Shown piece by piece: positions 49,903-58,582 of a stretch of DNA of 64,000 nt. The notes below the pieces were generated by a model. The model searched no databases, had not been told where the DNA came from, and worked only from the letters and a program-made list of their open reading frames with translations. The stretch's first letter is position 1. Every line of letters starts with the position of its first letter. The position numbers and the translations under genes were made by a program. The stretch spans positions 28,839-92,838 of the forward strand of contig JAIBAM010000007.1 of the NCBI GenBank assembly GCA_019695175.1. The letters run 5' to 3'. The stretch comes from Bdellovibrionales bacterium (GTDB taxonomy: Bacteria > Bdellovibrionota > Bdellovibrionia > Bdellovibrionales > UBA1609).

Positions 49903-51642
49903 TTAATTAAACTCGGATTTTATATCTTCAATTGTTTTTAAAATAGTATTTCTCAAATCTATAGTTTCATCATCCTCTGTTTGTTCTAGTTCTGTGCTCA
50001 TCAAGATTTGCGAACTAAGTACGGGTGTATCGATATTGGGGAAATCTGTAAACCAGCTTTCAAAGTATCCATATAAACTATCAATTTTGAAAGGGTTGAA
50101 AGAATTATCATGGTCTATATTTACGTTTTTAAAATCTATGAAGGATAACTGATTTAAATACATTTTGATATTGTCTTTGAAGGTAGCGGAATTCTTGTTA
50201 ATCACTTGAAATAAGCAATCAACGGAATCACGATCACTGGTGCTTTTCATCTTCTCTAGCGCCGTACTGTAATTGAAAGATACAGTTGTCAAACGTTTTA
50301 AATTAGGAATTAAAGACACTATTGCATCCCAAGTAATTTTAGAACCACTGCCATCTACTCCGGTGGATATTGTTATTCTATCGGTATCAAATAACTCTTG
50401 AATGTGTCTCAAATTCGACTTTTTGCTACAGATAAGAAAGGCAGCCTCTCTAAAATAATCTAGAGATTTAATATTAAACAGAGGTTTTTCTCCTTCCACC
50501 AGATTAGAAAAGAACAAACTTGTTGCATCGCTTTGCGCAATGGCAAAGTCGCACATGCCATTTTGCATATACTGAATGTTTTGCCAAGATCCATTGGTGT
50601 GCTTAACAGATACATCAAGGTCGAAATCTTGTTTTAATTTATCCTTAAGACGAAAAGCCCATTTAGAGTAGGTTCCGTTTGTTTCCCCGCTACAAACGGT
50701 TAGTTTATCAACATCTGTATCTGTTGTATCCACCTCTGTGGGTTGATTAATGAGTACTTCCTGCATTTTTCTTTTCATCTGTTCAGTACCACTTTCCAAA
50801 TTATTTGCTACTTGTTGTTGGAATAAATATAGGTCTTTAGGGTTAATTCTTACATGGTCTTGAGCTCTACAATTGCTCTTTGTGCCTGAAGCACTGGTGG
50901 TGGTTGGGTTTGATATATAAAAAACTGATACTTCAGTATCATCAATTTGGATTTGTGATCCCATTATTGATGGTGCAGCAATTAATGTCCCTTGCGGATC
51001 TAAACTACATTTTTTTCCATCCTGTAAAGCAGTGGCTCCATTATCAGGAATTGGTATAAAAACTGGGTCACCACTCGTTTTTGGGGGGGGAGTTGGTGCT
51101 GGTGGTATTACAGCATTAGAAGTCACTGCTTTTCTAACAATTTCATTATATGCTGCTATTTGATCCAAATACACTTGATGTGCGATCATTAACTGTAATA
51201 AATGGGTTCCCGATCTGTCTGGGTAGAACTCTTGAACTACTTCCATAGGTAACTCGGTCGGGATATAGTAAGCCCTTTGGACGTAGTAACCTAAGTATGG
51301 ATGAAACACTGCTCTGCATTTGTAACCGGAAGAGCAGCTGAGAGTTTCGTTGTATCTGACCTGTATTACAGGAGGAGGGGTAGGTTTACGGTTACGTTGG
51401 TAGTAATCACTAATATATCTTTGTCTGAACTCGGCATCTTTAGTGAGTTTTAGTCTTGGCAGACTGGAAACTTCAATATACCTGTGGGACGAACTAGTCC
51501 TAACGTTTCCCCAGGAAGTGCTTGCAGTTACTTCTTCAGGCTTCCTCGTAGATGATTTACGAAGAAATATGGCGGCATTTTTAAATGAACTCCCACTAGT
51601 TGGACGGCCCATCCTATTTAATGCAGGAATAATTGGCGTCAC
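49903..51642 (-). CDS. TAXI-like solute-binding protein, main frame (5' end frameshifted)
   Basis: A 579-residue frame. The C-terminal about 250 residues resemble the TAXI family of TRAP-type binding proteins: LTVCSGETNGTYSKWAFRLK, then NIQYMQNGMCDFAIAQSDA, then STGVDGSGSKITWDAI. The N-terminal about 330 residues are extra: Pro-rich segments, a Cys pair (TLSCSSGYKC) and aromatic stretches. GTG 51642 is a poor start. The frame stays open upstream for about 100 nt, encoding PAARTAP-type repeats and VFAAP, the end of a signal peptide whose beginning lies in another frame (51738-51830). One added base would restore a protein of about 642 residues. No TRAP permease gene is adjacent. Confidence 0.72.
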   Translation of the reverse strand: MTPIIPALNRMGRPTSGSSFKNAAIFLRKSSTRKPEEVTASTSWGNVRTSSSHRYIEVSSLPRLKLTKDAEFRQRYISDYYQRNRKPTPPPVIQVRYNETLSCSSGYKCRAVFHPYLGYYVQRAYYIPTELPMEVVQEFYPDRSGTHLLQLMIAHQVYLDQIAAYNEIVRKAVTSNAVIPPAPTPPPKTSGDPVFIPIPDNGATALQDGKKCSLDPQGTLIAAPSIMGSQIQIDDTEVSVFYISNPTTTSASGTKSNCRAQDHVRINPKDLYLFQQQVANNLESGTEQMKRKMQEVLINQPTEVDTTDTDVDKLTVCSGETNGTYSKWAFRLKDKLKQDFDLDVSVKHTNGSWQNIQYMQNGMCDFAIAQSDATSLFFSNLVEGEKPLFNIKSLDYFREAAFLICSKKSNLRHIQELFDTDRITISTGVDGSGSKITWDAIVSLIPNLKRLTTVSFNYSTALEKMKSTSDRDSVDCLFQVINKNSATFKDNIKMYLNQLSFIDFKNVNIDHDNSFNPFKIDSLYGYFESWFTDFPNIDTPVLSSQILMSTELEQTEDDETIDLRNTILKTIEDIKSEFN

Positions 51643-51737
51643 AAGTGAAGTTGGCTGTGGAGCCGTCCTTGCGGCGGGTGTAGCTGCTGGTGGTGGAGCC
51701 GTCCTTGCGGCGGCGGGAGCTGCGAAGACGTTTTGGG

Positions 51738-51830
51738 TTAAAAAAGTACAGAAAAAATAAAATAAACTAGGTTTTTAGTTTTCGTTTTAAACTTCAATGT
51801 GGACGACTTATCCTCTACAAACTTATTCAT
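51738..51830 (-). pseudogene. Signal-peptide start of the TAXI-like gene, cut off by a frameshift
   Basis: ATG 51830 has a good ribosome binding site (AAGGAG, ten bases upstream) and encodes MNKFVEDKSSTLKFKTKTKN plus the hydrophobic LVYFIFSVLF before TAA. If the six-T run on the coding strand (+ strand 51740-51745) had seven T, the peptide would continue LTQNVFAAPAAART into the main frame, making a textbook signal peptide with VFA/AP cleavage. The frames differ by exactly one base. Confidence 0.8.
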
Positions 51831-52355
51831 AAAAATTCCACTCCTTATTAGGGGATTATTAGGGAATTAAATAAAATTTTTGTTATAGGCGAGAAATGAG
51901 TCTGAAAGAGATCTGACTTTTTAGAATCAAAGAAGGAAGGGTCTTTTGCTGATTTACAAAGCCAATCACAAGAGCGATCTTGTTCTTGACTTAAAAACCA
52001 TATTACGCCTCAACGAGGAGGTAAAACTATAATAAATAATATTTTTAATAGGCAATTTTTGCTTTTTTTAAAAAAAGATATCGAAGCTATATTATATTAA
52101 GGGGTTATATGTGGGGACGGCAGTTTTTTAATGAAGATTTTACTAGTGTTTGAAATTTTGACAACTAAACGAAACCCTATGAAAAAAGTAACCCCCCTAT
52201 TAGATCATTATGAGACAAATGCTCTCCCTCTACCTCCACCCCTTCCTCCCAAATTGAAATATCAAGTAAATTACATAAATTATATTTAAAAAAATATATT
52301 TAAATTTTTTGTCTTGGAACTTTCAAGAAACCTCTTGTCTTACCGATAAGAGGTT
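51831..52355. other. Intergenic region between TAXI-like and protease loci
   Basis: 525 nt, AT-rich. Contains a 28-codon frame from TTG 51946 with AAGGAAGGG upstream, and an isolated strong GAGGAGGT (52014-52021) followed only by ATA/AAT codons. A 52-codon ORF is listed separately. Promoters for both flanking units are expected; none was pinned down. Confidence 0.45.
52131..52289 (+). CDS. Possible 52-residue ORF with a polyproline motif
   Basis: ATG 52131 to TAA 52289, reading MKILLVFEILTTKRN and later ALPLPPPLPPK. No convincing ribosome binding site, and AT-rich codon use. The Pro tract (PxxP-like) is unusual for random sequence. It may be a small gene or chance; low confidence. It ends 66 nt before the chaperone-like gene. 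Confidence 0.25.
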   Translation: MKILLVFEILTTKRNPMKKVTPLLDHYETNALPLPPPLPPKLKYQVNYINYI

Positions 52356-53201
52356 ATGCCCAAATTCCTAAGGCAAAAAAGTCTATGGTTATTCCTTTTT
52401 GTGGGGATCGCTTTTTCGGTTTATTTTTTTGTGTCAAAAAATCAATATAAAGAAAGAAAATCGAGTCTGAGCTCTATTAAAAAAATACAAAAAGATCGAA
52501 CCGTTATTTCGGATTCATTTAAGAATCAGTTACAAGATAAAACAGATCGGACCAATAATAATGCAAAAACCAGTAAATCAAGTCCAAGTTTATGGGTTAA
52601 CCCTACTAATTCAAAAAATACGGAATCTAACGCGAATAGAGGAGTTTCAAGTTTTCCAACTAATCTCTCAAAAGAGGAAAACCCACGTCCTGTTTTTGAA
52701 AAAGAAAGTCCTTCTTATCAGAGAGATAAGAAAAATAAAGAAAATTTTATAACTCAGCACGATTCAGGCCAGGAGCTTTCTTTTCTAGATCAAAATCAAA
52801 AAGTGAAGATTTTAAATTTAAAAGCAATTCCAAAAGAAAAGTTTCAAGGCTCTTCTGATGAAATTCTTATGGAAAAGCTGGGATATGTATTTGTGAATTC
52901 ACCAATGCATGAAGGTGTGAAGGTGGATCTAGGTGGTTATCCTGTCGTAGCAAAAAAATCCAATGGAATGGTTGGGGTGATGACAGGTGTTTTGATGGTT
53001 GCAGTCAAATCAGAAACTGACGTCGGTCGATTAACAAACACTTTTGATTTAACTTTAAACTCTTTTGATTTGGAATTAAAAAGAGCATATTTTTCAGTGA
53101 ACTCTTCGCAATCGTTACCAGACTTATTATCAACTATACAACAAGATAAAGGTGTTGTGAGAGCTTCTTTAGAAATCATTTTTTCCCATGGGAGACTTTG
53201 A
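52356..53201 (+). CDS. Putative trans-acting propeptide/external chaperone of the neighbouring protease
   Basis: 281 residues: a membrane anchor or uncleaved signal (about 10-27), a long Ser/Asn/Lys-rich linker to about 175, and a compact C-terminal domain of about 100 residues (GYPVVAKKSNGMVGVMTGVL; SLPDLLSTIQQDKGVVRASL). That domain looks like a subtilase propeptide, and the pairing recalls the Aeromonas sobria serine protease and its separately encoded chaperone ORF2. Its TGA stop is followed immediately by the protease ATG, so both are translated together. Role in folding or inhibiting the protease is inference. Confidence 0.65.
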   Translation: MPKFLRQKSLWLFLFVGIAFSVYFFVSKNQYKERKSSLSSIKKIQKDRTVISDSFKNQLQDKTDRTNNNAKTSKSSPSLWVNPTNSKNTESNANRGVSSFPTNLSKEENPRPVFEKESPSYQRDKKNKENFITQHDSGQELSFLDQNQKVKILNLKAIPKEKFQGSSDEILMEKLGYVFVNSPMHEGVKVDLGGYPVVAKKSNGMVGVMTGVLMVAVKSETDVGRLTNTFDLTLNSFDLELKRAYFSVNSSQSLPDLLSTIQQDKGVVRASLEIIFSHGRL

Positions 53202-55280
53202 ATGAAGCGCTCTTCAATAAAGTTGATGGCCTATGGATGGATTTTTTTGATAACTTTTCTGGGTTATACGAACTGTTCTAGTTTTGAGTCCTTTACACCA
53301 GCAAAAATTACCAATCAGTTGAGTAGTTCACCTTTGATAACACCCTCGACAGATGAAAAAGTTGTGGCCGATGCCAACGGAAAAATTTTCATGCTGCAGG
53401 ACTTGTCCATGGTTTTTGAAATACCAGGTGCTGCTATGGGGTTAGAGTATCAGGTTATTAATGCGCCTAGTTGGTTGGAGGTTAATGCGACTTTGGGACA
53501 GATCAAAGGTGTTCCTGATATTGCTGGAACGTATTCAAATATATATATAAATATTGTTGATAGTGCTCTTGGCGTTCTTAAAAAAACTTTGGGTCCTTAC
53601 ACGATTGAAGTGTTGGGAAATCCTTTAAAACAGAATCAGTGGCATTTAAAAAACACAGCACAGAATAGTTTTTCCGGGGCAGTGGGGATTTCTGGTGAGG
53701 ATATTCATCTTACGGAAACCATTAAGAATCACTATTTGGGAAAAGATATTCGAATTGTGGTGTCTGATACTGGAATTTTAGAGTCACACCCAAGTCTGAG
53801 TTCTGCGATGGAGTCTGGTTCTTCGCGGAATTATTTGTTGGATGGAAGTTCTAATTGGGTGGGGAATTCATCACCAACGACATCCAGTGCAGAGAATGCT
53901 CACGGAACTGCTGTGGCGGGTTTGATCGGAGAGAGGGGTTGGACCAATTATGGTGGAAGGGGCGTGGCTCCTCTTTCGAAACTCATAGGGTTTTTATTTA
54001 TTCAGGCTCAGGAAAAATTGCAAAAAAAAGGGCAACTAACCTCGGCACTCTACAGTCAGTTCTCAGGAGGTTTTGATATATATAATTACAGTTGGTTGGA
54101 GCCGCAATGTTCTTTGGCGGAATACGCAGAAGATTACTCTGAGAAATTAAGCTATGGAACTACGAACTATCGAAAGGGGCTGGGGGCTTTATATGTTAAA
54201 TCTGCAGGGAATTCATTTCGTGATGTTTTGAGCGATTGTTATCCGTCAGTATCAAGCGATTCCTATTTTTATGGGAACGCAAATTTTAGCGAGGAGTCCA
54301 CGACTCCATATACAATTATTGTGGGTGCGGTCAATGCCGACGGTCTGTCCTCCAGCTATTCATCACCCGGATCTAATCTTTGGATTTCAGCTCCTGGTGG
54401 AGAGTATGGTTTGTCACGAGCTTTTAGTAGCTCAAGCAGTTCAAGTCGACAAATTAAACCTGCTTTGATTACAACTGATTTTATAGGTTGTGCTCTTGGA
54501 ATAAAAAGTTTTAGTTCTAAATATAGTGACTTTGATAAGGGAAGCTCTCCAAATAATTATTGTACACACACGTCGACAATGAATGGTACTTCTGGCGCAG
54601 CCCCGATCCTCTCAGGTGCTTTGGCTTTAATTCTGAGTGCAAATCCAACTTTGAGCTGGAGGGACGTCAAACATATTTTGGCTTTTACAGCGGATAAATT
54701 AGACCCCAATAGAGCATCAACATCTCACCCCGATAGTTCAAATAACCTGAGCGGTCACACGTATGAACAAGGGTGGGTGACAAATAGAGCAGGATATCAT
54801 TTTCATAATTGGTATGGTTTTGGTCGTGTGAATGTGGATAATGCAGTGAATATGGCTAAAAACTATACTTCCAGTTTAGGAACTTTGAAGTCTACAAATA
54901 CTTCATTGAGCGGATCCCTCACCAAATGGAAATATGCATTATCGAATTTGAATTTTTCTGTGCCTGCAGGGATCTCAACCGGTGTTACCTCAAGTTTTAA
55001 TGTGACAGAGTCACTTATTACAGAATCCGTGCAAGTCCAAGTGGGAGCCTACAGTTGTATTGGAAATTTGGGTATTGAATTGACCTCGCCCTCAGGCACT
55101 AAAAGCATCCTGATGAATATTAATAGTTTGTTGATGGACGATTCAATGGCACATAAATTTCTAAGCAATGCTTTCTATGGAGAAAATAGCGTGGGAGAAT
55201 GGACTCTTAAACTCATAGGGGGAAAAAGTGGATGCACTTCATCCTGGGAGTATTGGGGGTTAAACATTTTAGGACATTAA
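53202..55280 (+). CDS. Subtilisin/kexin-like (S8) serine protease lipoprotein with P-domain
   Basis: 692 residues. Lipoprotein-type N-terminus ending GYTNCSS; an Ig/cadherin-like (He_PIG) module at about 65-135 (APSWLEVNATLGQIKGVP); S8 catalytic domain with Asp189 (VVSDTGI), His234 (NAHGTAVAGLIG), oxyanion Asn337 (SAGNS) and Ser464 (GTSGAAPILSGALAL); and a C-terminal P-domain (about 585-692, ending CTSSWEYWGLNILGH). This architecture is that of kexin-like proprotein convertases, cutting surface or prey proteins outside the cell (inference). No propeptide is included; it is probably supplied by the upstream gene. Confidence 0.9.
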   Translation: MKRSSIKLMAYGWIFLITFLGYTNCSSFESFTPAKITNQLSSSPLITPSTDEKVVADANGKIFMLQDLSMVFEIPGAAMGLEYQVINAPSWLEVNATLGQIKGVPDIAGTYSNIYINIVDSALGVLKKTLGPYTIEVLGNPLKQNQWHLKNTAQNSFSGAVGISGEDIHLTETIKNHYLGKDIRIVVSDTGILESHPSLSSAMESGSSRNYLLDGSSNWVGNSSPTTSSAENAHGTAVAGLIGERGWTNYGGRGVAPLSKLIGFLFIQAQEKLQKKGQLTSALYSQFSGGFDIYNYSWLEPQCSLAEYAEDYSEKLSYGTTNYRKGLGALYVKSAGNSFRDVLSDCYPSVSSDSYFYGNANFSEESTTPYTIIVGAVNADGLSSSYSSPGSNLWISAPGGEYGLSRAFSSSSSSSRQIKPALITTDFIGCALGIKSFSSKYSDFDKGSSPNNYCTHTSTMNGTSGAAPILSGALALILSANPTLSWRDVKHILAFTADKLDPNRASTSHPDSSNNLSGHTYEQGWVTNRAGYHFHNWYGFGRVNVDNAVNMAKNYTSSLGTLKSTNTSLSGSLTKWKYALSNLNFSVPAGISTGVTSSFNVTESLITESVQVQVGAYSCIGNLGIELTSPSGTKSILMNINSLLMDDSMAHKFLSNAFYGENSVGEWTLKLIGGKSGCTSSWEYWGLNILGH

Positions 55281-55356
55281 AATAAAAACAGTGAATAAGA
55301 TTCAAAATAATTTAGAGTTTATTCAGAGTTGATGTCTTATTTTTTAAAAAATGGTT

Positions 55357-56769
55357 CTATGCAGACTCATCATCAACCTCGTCTTCAGCAAAGGTACCTA
55401 AACCATACTTTTCTACACGGTAGCGCATAGATCTAAAAGTGATATTGAGTAATCGGGCGGCTCTTTTTTTGACTCCTCCTGAGGTATGAATTGCTTTAAT
55501 TAACAGTTCCTTTTCAATTTGACCGATAACCTTATCAAGATCTAATCCTTCTTCTGTCACTTCAATTTCATGGGAAGAAGCCATTTTTCGACCGGAAGGG
55601 GTGTTAACAAATGGTGGCAGGCTCTCAGGTAAAATTGTAGATCCTCCCTCTAGGGCCACAGTTCTTTCAATAATATTTTCTAGTTCACGAACGTTTCCTG
55701 GATAAGTGTATTTTTTTAGCATTTCCATAGCTTGATCACTGATGCCTTGTATATTTTTGAATAGCTTGGAGTTGTATTTTTTTAAAAAGAAATTTGCCAA
55801 TAGAGGGATGTCATTTTCCCTTTCTCTTAAAGCAGGAGTTTGAATATTAATGACATTCAGTCGGTAGTAAAGATCTTGTCTGAAAGATCCTTCCTTTACC
55901 ATGGATTCTAGATTTCGATTGGTGGCTGCAATAATTCTTACTTCCACTTTAGTGTCTTCTGTTCCTCCTACTTTTCGAACAACACGTTCTTGGATGGCTC
56001 GTAATAATTTAACTTGGATGGATAAGGGGAGTTCCCCGACTTCATCTAAAAACAGAGTTCCACTATCAGCATATTCAAATAAACCAATTTTATCTACAAT
56101 GGCACCAGTAAACGAACCTTTTTTATGACCGAACATTTCTGATTCCATAAGAGACTCGGGAATGGCTCCACAGTTGACAGTGACGAAGGGTTTATCCTTT
56201 AACGGTCCATTGAAATGAATAGCCTTGGCGACCACTTCTTTTCCGGTACCACTTTCTCCGGTAATTAGAACGTTGGTAGGGGTTTGTGAGACGCGTTTTA
56301 CTAACTCAAAAATACGATGCATTGTATCCGAATTTCCTACTAAATTTTGAAAACTGTTTTCTAAGTTAAGCTCTTTTTTTAACGTTCTATTTTCAAATTC
56401 AAGATTTTTAGAGTGAAGGGCATTGGCTATATTTAAACGAACCTCATCAATCTTAAACGGTTTTAAAATATAATCATAGGCACCCATTTTCATTGCTTCA
56501 ACGGCGGTTTCTGTAGTTCCAAATGCAGTGATCAATAAAAAAACAATATCTGGATATTGGGTTTTGGCTTCTTTGAGTAGTTCGATACCGGAAACCTTTG
56601 GCATTTGCATGTCAGAAATAATCATATCAAAGGAACGCTTTTTTAAAAAATCCAAGGCCATCTCACCATCATCTGCGCAAGTGACTTCATAGCCCTCCTT
56701 TCGGAGCATGATTTCCAAAAACTCACGAATAGATTCTTCGTCATCAACCACTAAAATTCTTGGTTTCAT
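55357..56769 (-). CDS. pilR: Sigma-54 response regulator PilR-like
   Basis: 470 residues of the NtrC family. Receiver domain with phospho-acceptor Asp53 (IISDMQMPKVSG), AAA+ domain with Walker A GESGTGKE, Walker B FLDEVGELP, and the sigma-54 contact loop as GSFTGA instead of the usual GAFTGA (a known natural variant). C-terminal Fis-type HTH ends ITFRSMRYRVEKYGL. It activates RNA polymerase-sigma-54 transcription, classically of pilin genes, when phosphorylated by PilS. Last gene of the pil operon, 124 nt after pilS. Confidence 0.93.
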   Translation of the reverse strand: MKPRILVVDDEESIREFLEIMLRKEGYEVTCADDGEMALDFLKKRSFDMIISDMQMPKVSGIELLKEAKTQYPDIVFLLITAFGTTETAVEAMKMGAYDYILKPFKIDEVRLNIANALHSKNLEFENRTLKKELNLENSFQNLVGNSDTMHRIFELVKRVSQTPTNVLITGESGTGKEVVAKAIHFNGPLKDKPFVTVNCGAIPESLMESEMFGHKKGSFTGAIVDKIGLFEYADSGTLFLDEVGELPLSIQVKLLRAIQERVVRKVGGTEDTKVEVRIIAATNRNLESMVKEGSFRQDLYYRLNVINIQTPALRERENDIPLLANFFLKKYNSKLFKNIQGISDQAMEMLKKYTYPGNVRELENIIERTVALEGGSTILPESLPPFVNTPSGRKMASSHEIEVTEEGLDLDKVIGQIEKELLIKAIHTSGGVKKRAARLLNITFRSMRYRVEKYGLGTFAEDEVDDESA

Positions 56770-56825
56770 CTCTTACCCCTTATTAACATTTACCAGTAAA
56801 TATTGTTTAACTACATTCCCTATTG

Positions 56826-56851
56826 TTTCCTAAAAGTTTCAATTTTAGAAA
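56826..56851. other. Hairpin in the pilS-pilR spacer
   Basis: TTTCCTAAAA and TTTTAGAAA arms with a 7-nt loop. Without a strong T-tract in the operon direction it may attenuate or process the transcript; a weak terminator is possible. Confidence 0.35.
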
Positions 56852-56893
56852 GTGTTTTTCAAAAATAGTCTTATAATTTCTAATTTAAGTCCC

Positions 56894-58582
56894 TTAAGCT
56901 CCTTCTGCCTTAGGGTGTAGCGGGTGGTAATGGTCCTTATGTCCAGGAAAATCTATAGTAAAAATCGTGCCTCGGCCTTTTTGGCTTTTGATGAGAGTTT
57001 TGGCCTCGTGACTTTCTAAAATTTTGTGGGTCACAGCTAGTCCCAGACCTGTACCTTTGGGTTTTGTTGTAAAAAAGGGTTCAAAAAGTCGAGATTGGGT
57101 TTTTTCATCCATACCTTCTCCGTTATCTTTCACAGTTAAAACCACACGATCCATGATGTCGTTTGTTTCAATGATCAATTCGGGATGGGGGCTGTTTTCG
57201 AGGGCTTGAAATGCATTTAAGACAATATTTAAAAAGGCTTGTTTGAGTTTATCTCTGTTTCCAACAATATCGCACTTAGCCCGAAGATTAATTTGTTGGA
57301 TGACATCTTTGCGGATTTTTTCATTGAAACGAATGATTTCAAGAACTTCGTGGATAATATTATTTAGATTTATTTTTTGTTGTTTCACTTCTTCGGGTCG
57401 AACATAATCTAAGAACTCTGTGATTAGTCCGTTGAGGCGGTCGATTTCTCGATTCACAATTTTCATGAGTTTAATATCCTCTTCAGGATATTTTTCTGGG
57501 TGGGATGACATCAGTTGAATGCTGCCACTAATACTTGCCAAGGGATTGCGGATTTCATGGGCAATACCAGCGGCCAATTGCCCTATGGCAGCTAGCTTTT
57601 CTTTCTGACGAAGTGATTTTTCTAGCCTTTTGATTTCGGTTCGATCTTGAAAAATAAACACATATCCTTGTTTGTGTGAGTTTTCATTTTTTAAAGGGGA
57701 AAGATCGGCTTCGATAAGTAATTTTTCATGATGACGGTTGATAAATTCTAATTCCAATTGCTGACGTTCTCTTTTTTGAGAATGCAATTGAACAACATTT
57801 GTATTCAAACTCATTTCAGGAAAAATTTGATTGATGTTTAAACTTTCGAGGTTGTGAGAATCTAAAATTTGTTTAGCTACGGGGTTTGCCATGATCACTC
57901 GACCTTCCAAATCCAGAGTGATAAGTCCCGAGCCCATATTATTAATAACATATTGGTGAAGGTCAGTGAGTTGTTCCAGACGGTTTTCAGTTTTAAGGAG
58001 CAGAGTTCCCATGCTCTGAAGTTGCTCGCTAAGATTGCTACTTAAATATGCTACGGAAAAAAGAGCTAAGTTGTTCAAAAGAAGGATTAGGTAGATGTTT
58101 CCTCCTCCTGACGGTGTCGTGGACAGCAATAAAAAGCTATAAAGTAATGAGGTCCAAAGTGCTTGAGCAAAAGCTCCTCGACGTTGAAATAATAGTCCAG
58201 CTAAAAGAATGTCGATGAGAAAAAGAAAGAAAAAAAAGGATTGTTGTGCCCCCGTGAAGAAAAGGACTAGGGAGACTGCCACAGCATCGAGTGCAAATAA
58301 AAAACCATGCACCCAGGATCTCTCTTGGCACCACTCAGAAAATAAAAAGTAAAGACCATTAAATAAAAAAAGATTAATAAGTACTAAATAAACTGGAAGC
58401 CAAAGGGTGGGGGCTAAAAATGAACTTTGAAAAGACTGAAAAATTAAAATGACAAAAAAAATCCCTACTAAAATGCTAGAGCGCAATCCATGTAGAAGAA
58501 GAACTTTACTTCTAAAACTGAATGTGGGTTTCGACTTCAATGTTATAGGAATTGAATTGGTTACAACTTGTAGTGTTGTCAA
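56894..58582 (-). CDS. pilS: Sensor histidine kinase PilS-like
   Basis: 562 residues: six membrane segments in the first 190 residues, a PAS-like domain (LHQYVINNMGSGLITLDLEG), HisKA with H-box AAGIAHEIRNPLASISGSIQ, and HATPase with N-box IVLNAFQALENSP and G-boxes DNGEGMDE and KGTGLGLAV. PilS senses pilin in the membrane and phosphorylates PilR. Start is TTG at 58582, directly after the TAA of pilC, so the two are coupled. Confidence 0.93.
   Translation of the reverse strand: MTTLQVVTNSIPITLKSKPTFSFRSKVLLLHGLRSSILVGIFFVILIFQSFQSSFLAPTLWLPVYLVLINLFLFNGLYFLFSEWCQERSWVHGFLFALDAVAVSLVLFFTGAQQSFFFFLFLIDILLAGLLFQRRGAFAQALWTSLLYSFLLLSTTPSGGGNIYLILLLNNLALFSVAYLSSNLSEQLQSMGTLLLKTENRLEQLTDLHQYVINNMGSGLITLDLEGRVIMANPVAKQILDSHNLESLNINQIFPEMSLNTNVVQLHSQKRERQQLELEFINRHHEKLLIEADLSPLKNENSHKQGYVFIFQDRTEIKRLEKSLRQKEKLAAIGQLAAGIAHEIRNPLASISGSIQLMSSHPEKYPEEDIKLMKIVNREIDRLNGLITEFLDYVRPEEVKQQKINLNNIIHEVLEIIRFNEKIRKDVIQQINLRAKCDIVGNRDKLKQAFLNIVLNAFQALENSPHPELIIETNDIMDRVVLTVKDNGEGMDEKTQSRLFEPFFTTKPKGTGLGLAVTHKILESHEAKTLIKSQKGRGTIFTIDFPGHKDHYHPLHPKAEGA

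Noticed and set aside
51946..52032. 28-codon frame from TTG with AAGGAAGGG upstream
   Set aside because: Too short and unusual a start to support; noted only in the intergenic description.
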